This document shows, piece by piece, positions 1 through 5,162 of a DNA stretch of 5,966 nucleotides (position 1 is the first letter of the stretch; each line of letters begins with the position of its first letter). The DNA is taken from NCBI GenBank assembly GCA_030618475.1, contig JAUXDG010000183.1, forward strand, positions 1 to 5,966, given 5' to 3'. The notes under the pieces are model-generated. The model had not been told where the DNA came from. It worked only from the letters and a program-made list of their open reading frames with translations, and ran no database searches. Origin of the DNA: Gammaproteobacteria bacterium (GTDB lineage Bacteria; Pseudomonadota; Gammaproteobacteria; DSM-19610). A program made the translations under genes and the position numbers.

Positions 1-2
1 AC

Positions 3-1139
3 TGGAGCAGCTATTACAAGTGGTTGCAGAAAGGAAAATGGTCCTGGCTGTCACTGGCGCGACAATTTGTCCGTCTTGTGCTGGCGAGTATCGAATGCGA
101 TGTTGTGCATTTGGTGATTGATGACACGCTGACGCTGCAGGCTTCAAAGAAAGCACCCGGCAGCCGGATTCACCACCAGCACGATAACAAGCCCAATCTG
201 GCTTCGTTTGTGCGAGGACAATGCTGGGTCAGCCTGGCGATGATCGCCAGGCGCACAGATAAAGCGCCGGTGGCGCTGCCGGTACTTTCGCGCCTGATAC
301 CCAGCGCCGGCAATACGGGCAAGCTGATTGCCGCGAACACCTTGATACGCAGCGTTTATCACCTGTTTCAAGGGATGAAGGTTCGCATACTGGTCGATAG
401 CTGGTATATGCGGCGCTGTTTTATTGAGTCGATGCAGCAACGGGGATTTGATGTCATCGGACAGGTCAGGATCGATACCCGCCTGTACGACGAGCCGCCG
501 CCAAGAAAGAAGGGCCAACGAGGACGCCCCCGGAAGTATGGGGATAAATATACACCCAGGCGCATCGCCCATTTGAAGCGAACCGTGGCGACGCTGAAGC
601 TTTACGGCAAAGAACAGGTGGTACGGTATCGCTCAAAATTACTCAAAGCGCGGTTCCTGGATGGGCGGTTGGTACGGGTTGTATGGTGTGAGTTCAAAAG
701 CGACAGTGGGCATTGGAAATCAACCTGCCTGCTATTGAGTACGGACACTACACTCACACCGGAGCAGGTCATTGAAAGTTACGGCCTGCGTTGGTCCATT
801 GAATCGATGTTCAACCAACTGAAGCTGGCCTGGGGAATGAAGGAAGTCTGGCAACAAACACGCCAGACCTTACATCGCTGGGTGCATATCACCATGGTGG
901 GCTACGGTCTGGTCCAGATGTTGAGTTGTTTGGAGAGCCTAACGGTGGAGGATTTGTGTTGTCACTCGCCCTGGCGGCAGGGAACGCCTAAAACGGCCGG
1001 GCAAATCCGGAAAGGGCTTGTCCGCATTTTAAGGCATGTTAGTGTTCGGCAGTGGTGGAACGGTAAATGCAAAAAATTCGAGCCCCCAGATGGTAGAAAA
1101 AACGGAAGATTCGAGTATGAACCGCGTAAAGCTGCATAA
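3..1139 (+). CDS. DDE transposase, 5'-partial at window edge
   Basis: This transposase would catalyse cut-and-paste movement of the IS. The frame is open from the first in-frame codon at position 3, so the true start is upstream; the TTG at 24 is internal, because typical family sequence (W-S-x-Y-Y-K-W) precedes it. Numbering from that TTG, the catalytic triad is visible as Asp34 in VIDDT, Asp125 in ILVDSW and Glu260. Glu260 lies in a perfect Y-x2-R-x3-E-x6-K signature (Tyr253, Arg256, Glu260, Lys267) typical of the IS4 superfamily. The HH-x-H and GQCWV region (50-68) matches DDE_5 (PF13546)-type transposases. A basic GQRGRPRKYG segment at 164-173 resembles an AT-hook and may contact DNA. About 378 codons are visible; relatives are usually somewhat longer, consistent with a missing N-terminus. 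No internal stop or frameshift is seen, so the enzyme may be active. The exact IS family name is uncertain. Confidence 0.88.
   Translation, partial: WSSYYKWLQKGKWSWLSLARQFVRLVLASIECDVVHLVIDDTLTLQASKKAPGSRIHHQHDNKPNLASFVRGQCWVSLAMIARRTDKAPVALPVLSRLIPSAGNTGKLIAANTLIRSVYHLFQGMKVRILVDSWYMRRCFIESMQQRGFDVIGQVRIDTRLYDEPPPRKKGQRGRPRKYGDKYTPRRIAHLKRTVATLKLYGKEQVVRYRSKLLKARFLDGRLVRVVWCEFKSDSGHWKSTCLLLSTDTTLTPEQVIESYGLRWSIESMFNQLKLAWGMKEVWQQTRQTLHRWVHITMVGYGLVQMLSCLESLTVEDLCCHSPWRQGTPKTAGQIRKGLVRILRHVSVRQWWNGKCKKFEPPDGRKNGRFEYEPRKAA
1104..1108 (+). promoter_or_regulatory. Shine-Dalgarno inside IS end, in frame with wzz remnant
   Basis: GGAAG sits 8 nt upstream of an ATG at 1117. That ATG is out of frame with the transposase but in frame with the chain-length-determinant remnant. 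The motif is inside the transposase coding sequence, so it may be accidental, but spacing and sequence are good. Confidence 0.4.
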
Positions 1140-1707
1140 TACAAGGGTTAACAACGAAGAGATCAAACTGGCAGAGTATGAACAACGCCTGACAGAAACC
1201 CCGCAGGTCGAACGCAACTACCGCGTACTGCAAAGCGACCTCGACTATACCGTTGCTGAATACCAGGACATTCACACCAAACAGGTGGCCGCCCAGATTG
1301 CCCAGGAACTGGAAAAATACAGCAAGGGTGAACGTTTCGAGATCATCGAGCCGCCCATTTTGCCGGAAGAACCTGTCAGCCCCAACCGCCCCGCCATCCT
1401 GTTCCTCAGTTTCGTGCTGGCACTGGGTTGCGGCATCGGTTACGCAGCGGTCGCCGAAAGTCTGGATGACTCGGTGCGTGGCGGCAAGTCATTATTCGTA
1501 ACAGTCGGCGCAGCACCCTTGGCCGTGATTCCCTACCTGGAAACGGACAGCGAGGCCGGCAGCCGCAAGCGGCGCATGGCAACCAAAGCCACGGCTGCGG
1601 CGGCCGCTATTATCCTGGCGATTACCATGCTGCACTACTTCTGGACCCCGCTGGATGTGCTCTGGTACAAGGCCTTGCGAAAAGCGGATGTGGTCATTAA
1701 TACCTGA
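1117..1707 (+). pseudogene. 3' remnant of polysaccharide chain-length determinant (Wzz/GumC/EpsF type), IS-truncated
   Basis: Full-length family members (about 450-520 aa) are inner-membrane proteins that set polysaccharide chain length and work with a tyrosine autokinase. Only the C-terminal part remains: native sequence starts near 1140-1155. Numbered from ATG 1117 (196 aa), it has the end of the periplasmic coiled coil (about 14-72, with TPQVER at 28-33), the GNVR-type proline-rich EPPxLPEEPVxPNRP segment (78-92), a membrane helix (about 93-113), a cytoplasmic stretch with SLDDSVRGGK (115-124) and PLAVIPY (134-140), and a last membrane helix (about 158-178). The N-terminal membrane segment and most of the periplasmic domain are missing. 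In-frame ATGs at 1036 and 1117 lie in the IS; 1117 has the better ribosome site. It precedes the kinase gene by 29 bp, the expected order. Whether the 5' half survives left of the IS cannot be seen. Confidence 0.82.
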
Positions 1708-1736
1708 GGCCTGAACGAGAAAATAGGTACAGAACA

Positions 1737-2537
1737 ATGGAACGTATAAAACAGGCCCTGGAACGCGCGCGCGCGGAACGGGCAGGACAGCCGGCCCCCG
1801 TTGCAGTAGACACAGAGCCTGCACCGGCAGCCACACAAATCCCTGTCGAACAGGTTACTTATTCACAGACCCGCCATGCTGAGGTATCTACACCGGAATT
1901 GCGCGCTAAACGTGTGGTCACGGGCTTTGATCCCTGCGAGTTCACTGATGCTTACAAGATGCTGCGTACCCAGGTATTGCAGCGCCTGAATGAAAACAAC
2001 TGGAATGTGCTCGCCGTCACCAGCCCCGGTACCGGCGAGGGGAAAACCCTGACCGCCCTTAACCTGGCTGTCAGTCTGGCCATGGAAGTCAAACACACGG
2101 TGTTGCTGGTGGACGCCAATCTGCGCCACCCCAGCCTGCATGAGCAGCTGGGCTTACCCGGCAGCCCTGGCTTGAGTGACTATCTGAGCAAGGATACACC
2201 GCTCTCCGAGCTCTTTGTCCACCCCAGGGGCATTGACCACCTGACCATACTGCCGGGCGGTCACGCCATGCTGAACTCTGCGGAAATGCTCAACTCGCCG
2301 AAAATGAGCCGGCTGGTGGATGAATTGAAAACCCGCTACGCCAGCCGCATTGTCATTTTTGACCTGCCGCCGGTACTCAATGCCGCCGACGCCATGGCGT
2401 TCACACCCTACGTTGACGCCACCCTGCTGGTGGTCGAGGAAGGCAAAACCCAGCGCAAGGAAGTTGAACACGCTGTGGAACTGTTATCCGGCACCAACGT
2501 ACTGGGAACGGTATTGAACAAGGCCGGCAGCCACTAA
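1737..2537 (+). CDS. XrtA/EPS-type P-loop tyrosine-kinase-like ATPase (BY-kinase family)
   Basis: The 266-aa protein belongs to the CpsD/CapB/EpsG group of bacterial tyrosine-kinase-like MinD-fold ATPases, which partner with Wzz/GumC proteins in exopolysaccharide assembly at the inner membrane. It opens with a charged helix, MERIKQALERARAER, common in exosortase-locus members, then a Pro/Ala-rich linker (about 17-40). Walker A is SPGTGEGKT (96-104, Lys103), Walker A' is LLVDANLR (123-130, Asp126, Asn where Asp is usual), and Walker B is IVIFDLPP (205-212, Asp209). The chain ends soon after the last strand at NKAGSH, with no tyrosine after Tyr225, so the C-terminal Tyr cluster used for autophosphorylation in Wzc-type enzymes is absent. 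It may signal by ATP binding or use other tyrosines. The ATG has AGGT 8 nt upstream. It follows the chain-length remnant by 29 bp and precedes the ExeA-like ATPase by 21 bp, suggesting one operon. Confidence 0.9.
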   Translation: MERIKQALERARAERAGQPAPVAVDTEPAPAATQIPVEQVTYSQTRHAEVSTPELRAKRVVTGFDPCEFTDAYKMLRTQVLQRLNENNWNVLAVTSPGTGEGKTLTALNLAVSLAMEVKHTVLLVDANLRHPSLHEQLGLPGSPGLSDYLSKDTPLSELFVHPRGIDHLTILPGGHAMLNSAEMLNSPKMSRLVDELKTRYASRIVIFDLPPVLNAADAMAFTPYVDATLLVVEEGKTQRKEVEHAVELLSGTNVLGTVLNKAGSH

Positions 2538-2558
2538 GTAAACAGCAGGGCGGCATCA

Positions 2559-3830
2559 ATGTACGAAAGCTTCTATGGATTCCGCGAGAAACCCTTCTCA
2601 CTGCTTCCTGACTGCGGTTTCCTGTACCTGAGCGGTAAACACCGCATGGCACTCACCCTGCTGGAATATGGCCTGATGAACCAGGCCGGCTTCACCGTTA
2701 TCAGCGGCGATATCGGTACCGGCAAAACCACACTGATCCGCCAGTTGCTGAACAACATGGATCCCGCCATTAAAGTCGGGCTGATTTCCAATACCCACCA
2801 GGCCTTTGGTGACCTCATGAAGTGGATCGCCCTGGCCTTCGACCTGCCCCACCAGGGCAAGAACAAGGTCGAGCTGTACCAGGATTTCATGGATTTCATC
2901 ATTCAGGAATACGCCCGGGGCCGGCGCACCCTGCTGATTATCGATGAAGCCCAGAACATGTCCGCTGAAACGCTGGAAGAATTACGCATGCTGTCCAACG
3001 TTAACGCCGACAAGGACCAGGTATTACAGATCATATTGATCGGTCAGCGTGAACTGCGGGAAACCCTGCGGCGTCCGGACCTGGTGCAGTTTGCCCAGCG
3101 TATCGGCGTGGATTACCACCTCGAACCGTTAAGCGAGCAGGAAACCAGCGACTATATCCGCCACCGCTGCAAGACCGCCGGTGGCAAAGCGGAGCTGTTT
3201 TCCGACCAGGCCTGCCAGCAGGTGTACCGCTTTACCGGCGGTGTCCCCAGACTGATCAACCTGCTGTGTGATACCTCACTGGTGTATGGCTATGCGGAAC
3301 AGCGAGAGAAAGTGGATGCCGCGCTGATTAAGGATGTTGCCCAGGACAAGCAAAAGGGCGGCTTGTTCCAGAGCCAGGCCAACCTGAAAGATACAACCGA
3401 ACCCCCCGTAGGAGCGCCGTCCTCCGGCGCGATGGCAGGCGCCAAGGGAAGCGTCCCAGAATTCTCCCGTGACCAGGGCAAGCTGCGTATCGCCATCGCC
3501 TCGGAATCCGAACTGCTCCGCAGGTACCTGTCGCGCCTGCTGATCGGATTTAATATCGATGTCGTTACCACAGTACCGCTTTCCGCCGGTGATCTGCACA
3601 GCCTGTCTGCGGACAGTATCGATGTCCTGCTGGTCGAACTTGACGATCAGCTGGATCGCCTGGACGCAGCACTCTACGAGAGCCTGGAAGAGTGGAAGTA
3701 TCCGATACTGTTCAATGAAAGCCTGGCCACCAAAGCCAGCCTGTCGCAACCGGACCGTCTCGACTACGGACGCGAACTGAGCCGCAAACTCCATTCACTG
3801 GTGTCGCACGCCCCGCAGTCTGTCGCCTGA
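2559..3830 (+). CDS. XrtA-associated ExeA-like AAA ATPase fused to a C-terminal receiver-like domain
   Basis: Residues 1-265 are an AAA ATPase of the ExeA/GspA-like type found in XrtA/PEP-CTERM polysaccharide loci. It begins MYESFYGFREKPFSLLPD, and has Walker A GDIGTGKT (50-57, Lys56), Walker B LLIIDEAQ (125-132, Asp129 and Glu130), a sensor-1-like ILIGQRE (159-165) and GGVPRLINLLCD (227-238). Its role there is not well defined; energising or organising export is an inference. Many family members stop near 270-350 aa. Here a low-complexity linker (about 266-306) leads to a domain at about 309-413 with alternating strands and helices: strands LRIAIAS (309-315), IDVVTTV (333-339), SIDVLLVEL (353-361) and YPILFNES (381-388), then a helix. 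This resembles a degenerate CheY/CheB receiver, like the N-terminal part of CheB-like proteins of Pseudomonas Chp systems. The acidic pair after strand 1 is Ser-Glu and the phospho-acceptor position is Glu360, so phosphorylation is unlikely. CAGGG 8 nt upstream supports the ATG. Confidence 0.88.
   Translation: MYESFYGFREKPFSLLPDCGFLYLSGKHRMALTLLEYGLMNQAGFTVISGDIGTGKTTLIRQLLNNMDPAIKVGLISNTHQAFGDLMKWIALAFDLPHQGKNKVELYQDFMDFIIQEYARGRRTLLIIDEAQNMSAETLEELRMLSNVNADKDQVLQIILIGQRELRETLRRPDLVQFAQRIGVDYHLEPLSEQETSDYIRHRCKTAGGKAELFSDQACQQVYRFTGGVPRLINLLCDTSLVYGYAEQREKVDAALIKDVAQDKQKGGLFQSQANLKDTTEPPVGAPSSGAMAGAKGSVPEFSRDQGKLRIAIASESELLRRYLSRLLIGFNIDVVTTVPLSAGDLHSLSADSIDVLLVELDDQLDRLDAALYESLEEWKYPILFNESLATKASLSQPDRLDYGRELSRKLHSLVSHAPQSVA
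3408..3433 (+). repeat. REP-like palindrome (GTAG head plus GC stem) inside the ATPase linker
   Basis: A GTAG head at 3408-3411 overlaps GAGCGCCG, and the perfect 6-bp arms GCGCCG (3414-3419) and CGGCGC (3425-3430) enclose a 5-nt TCCTC loop, followed by GATGGC. This has the architecture of REP elements common in pseudomonads, xanthomonads and other Gammaproteobacteria (GTAGGAGCG, palindrome, CGCGA). It is read in frame as residues 284-291 (VGAPSSGA) of the linker between the AAA and receiver-like domains. A GC-rich linker could mimic this by chance, but head, stem and tail all fit. Confidence 0.6.
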
Positions 3831-3836
3831 GCCCAG

Positions 3837-4226
3837 ATGCTGCTGCGCCGCCTGTCACTGCTGCTGGCACTTGCCTGGATGGCGCTGCTTTTTTACCTCT
3901 CCCACCAGCCGAGCCTCGAAACCCCGATGCTGTTTTCCGGTCAGGACAAGGTTCTTCATGCCGCTGTTTATGCGCTGTTGGGACTCCTGCTGCTGGCCGC
4001 ACAGCCACGACAAGCGCAGGGTTACAGCTGGCAGCAGATCGGCATCAGCGTGCTGATCGCCAGCCTGTACGGTCTCAGTGACGAGATACACCAGTATTTT
4101 ATACCCGGCAGAAGCAACGAAATTCTGGACTGGGTGGCAGACACCGTGGGTGCTTTGATCGCCGCATCCCTGCTGGCATGGCTGAGCAGAAAATGGAACT
4201 CCGCAGGGCGGCGCGCCTACAGGTAG
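3837..4226 (+). CDS. VanZ-family small membrane protein
   Basis: The 129-aa protein matches the VanZ-like family (PF04892), integral membrane proteins named after a teicoplanin-resistance accessory gene. Most members have no known activity and many sit in polysaccharide loci. Four hydrophobic segments are visible at about 5-23, 38-56, 68-82 and 103-117. Family motifs are DKVLH (37-41), SDEIHQYFIPGR (81-92) and DWVADTVGA (98-106), with the conserved acidic and Gln/Arg residues intact. The ATG lies 6 nt after the ATPase stop without a clear Shine-Dalgarno, which suggests translational coupling and membership of the same transcription unit. Its 3' end overlaps the convergent cysQ gene by 10 bp. 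A link to glycopeptide resistance should not be inferred; a role in envelope polysaccharide is a contextual guess. Confidence 0.85.
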   Translation: MLLRRLSLLLALAWMALLFYLSHQPSLETPMLFSGQDKVLHAAVYALLGLLLLAAQPRQAQGYSWQQIGISVLIASLYGLSDEIHQYFIPGRSNEILDWVADTVGALIAASLLAWLSRKWNSAGRRAYR

Positions 4227-5008
4227 GCCGACCAGTCCCGGCTGTCGTCGCCGAAGACAAAAAAGAACGGATTCAACAGGGAATCCTTGCTGTTGTAACG
4301 CAGCGGTTTCATTTCCAGGTCCGTCAAAGACCCGCCGGCCTGCTCCACCACACAATGTGCAGCGGCAGTATCCCATTCCGAGGTCAGCCCCAGGCGCGGG
4401 TAGATATCAGCCGCCCCTTCCGCCACCAGGCAGATTTTGAGCGAACTGCCCATACTGACAATTTCATGATCACCCAGTTTTGCCAGGAAAGCTTTCAGGG
4501 AATCGCCCTGGTGTGAACGGCTGCCGACAACCGCAAGCGGTCCGTCGGACAACTTGCGAACCGTGATGGCCTTCTCCCCTTCGCCGGGCATGGCCTTGAT
4601 GGCACCCTTGCCTTCACAAGCCGCATAGCTCACGCCGGTCACCGGCACATGAACGACACCCAGAACCGGCACACCATCGTGAATCAATGCGATATTCACC
4701 GTGAACTCACCATTGCGCTTGATAAATTCCTTGGTCCCGTCCAGCGGATCGATCAGCCAGTAAGTCTGCCAGCCAGCACGCTCCGGGTAGGGGATCTTGG
4801 CTGACTCTTCGGATAACACCGGAATATCAGGGCTTAGCGACTGCAGCCCGGCGACGATGGTTTTATGGGAGGCCATATCGGCCGCCGTCAGCGGTGACTT
4901 GTCGTCTTTTTCCTGCACGGAAAATTCCGTATCATAGATCTCCAGGATCATTTCTCCGGCCTGTTTTGCCAGTACACGTACTTCATCAAGATAATCACAT
5001 GGGTTCAT
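4217..5008 (-). CDS. cysQ: 3'(2'),5'-bisphosphate nucleotidase CysQ
   Basis: CysQ hydrolyses 3'-phosphoadenosine 5'-phosphate (PAP) to AMP and phosphate, clearing the by-product of sulfate assimilation. It belongs to the Mg-dependent, lithium-sensitive inositol-monophosphatase superfamily. The 263-aa length is normal. Visible motifs are DDKSPLTAAD (35-44), LSEES with metal-ligand glutamates (65-69), the signature LIDPLDGTKEF (85-95, Asp87 and Asp90) and SEWDTAAAH (210-218, Asp213), followed by VEQAGG (221-226). All expected metal-binding acids are present, so the enzyme should be active. It is transcribed divergently from the HAD gene and convergently into vanZ. The ATG at 5008 is the only sensible in-frame start; upstream there is only a weak GAAAG purine run. 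It is a housekeeping gene and probably marks the edge of the polysaccharide locus. Confidence 0.95.
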   Translation of the reverse strand: MNPCDYLDEVRVLAKQAGEMILEIYDTEFSVQEKDDKSPLTAADMASHKTIVAGLQSLSPDIPVLSEESAKIPYPERAGWQTYWLIDPLDGTKEFIKRNGEFTVNIALIHDGVPVLGVVHVPVTGVSYAACEGKGAIKAMPGEGEKAITVRKLSDGPLAVVGSRSHQGDSLKAFLAKLGDHEIVSMGSSLKICLVAEGAADIYPRLGLTSEWDTAAAHCVVEQAGGSLTDLEMKPLRYNSKDSLLNPFFFVFGDDSRDWSAYL

Positions 5009-5054
5009 AGGTAAGCTTTCACTTTAATTTATTAAACAACGAGTTACTATGCCG

Positions 5055-5074
5055 TACGGAAGAAGGATTCCGTA
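5055..5074. repeat. 7-bp inverted repeat in the divergent spacer
   Basis: TACGGAA (5055-5061) and TTCCGTA (5068-5074) are perfect reverse complements separated by 6 nt. No T-tract follows on either strand, so it is not an intrinsic terminator. It could be an operator half-site pair or a small hairpin in the leader of the HAD gene. Confidence 0.4.
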
Positions 5075-5150
5075 TCCATCTACAAAATTTCCGTGACTTC
5101 CGGACATCCGCTGTCCATCATACCGGGCACGCTGAAATTATTCGACTGCT

Positions 5151-5155
5151 GGAAG
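5151..5155 (+). promoter_or_regulatory. Shine-Dalgarno that favours a CTG start for the HAD gene
   Basis: GGAAG lies 7 nt before CTG 5163 and 4 nt before CTG 5160. By contrast, the GTG at 5208 has only a GAG three bases upstream. Together with the conserved N-terminal sequence encoded upstream of that GTG, this decides for initiation near 5163. Confidence 0.5.
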
Positions 5156-5162
5156 CCGCCTG

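Larger units (their letters stand above)
1..1140 (+). mobile_element. Insertion sequence, right part (IS4-superfamily, DDE_5/IS701-like)
   Basis: Nearly all of this stretch is one transposase reading frame that is open at the left window edge. It is followed immediately by sequence coding for the interior of an unrelated membrane protein, so the element's right end must lie close to the transposase stop, probably between about 1120 and 1160. The left terminal repeat is outside the window, so neither the inverted repeats nor a target-site duplication can be checked and the right boundary is approximate. The element lies in the same orientation as the polysaccharide genes it interrupts, so read-through transcription into them is possible. 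Confidence 0.85.
5009..5162. promoter_or_regulatory. Divergent cysQ / HAD-nucleotidase spacer
   Basis: This spacer must hold promoters for both divergent genes. The part next to cysQ (about 5020-5050) is AT-rich. On the plus strand TACTAT at 5045-5050 could be a -10 box, with only a poor -35 (CTTTAA, 5022-5027) at 17-bp spacing; no convincing minus-strand promoter was identified. No complete gene is present: the short open stretches have no usable start codon or end within about 15 codons. Confidence 0.35.

Noticed and set aside
144..572. Long minus-strand open frame opposite the transposase
   Set aside because: It is a shadow of the transposase frame, with no recognisable motif, and it lies wholly within an intact DDE transposase gene.
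3276..3794. 172-codon minus-strand open frame opposite the ATPase C-terminus
   Set aside because: No family-like motifs; the plus strand carries the coherent receiver-like pattern in continuous frame with the ATPase.
3837..4226. VanZ match read as an antibiotic-resistance gene
   Set aside because: VanZ-like proteins are common in envelope polysaccharide loci; no other van genes are present and the context is exopolysaccharide assembly.
3855..4376. 173-codon minus-strand open frame across vanZ and the end of cysQ
   Set aside because: Cys/Gly/Gln-rich composition typical of antisense translation, and it overlaps two well-supported genes.
4178..4516. Plus-strand open frame opposite cysQ
   Set aside because: CysQ on the minus strand has all catalytic motifs; this frame has none.
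5049..5096. 15-codon frame from ATG 5049, considered as a leader peptide
   Set aside because: No good ribosome site, no amino-acid bias suggesting attenuation and no downstream terminator hairpin.
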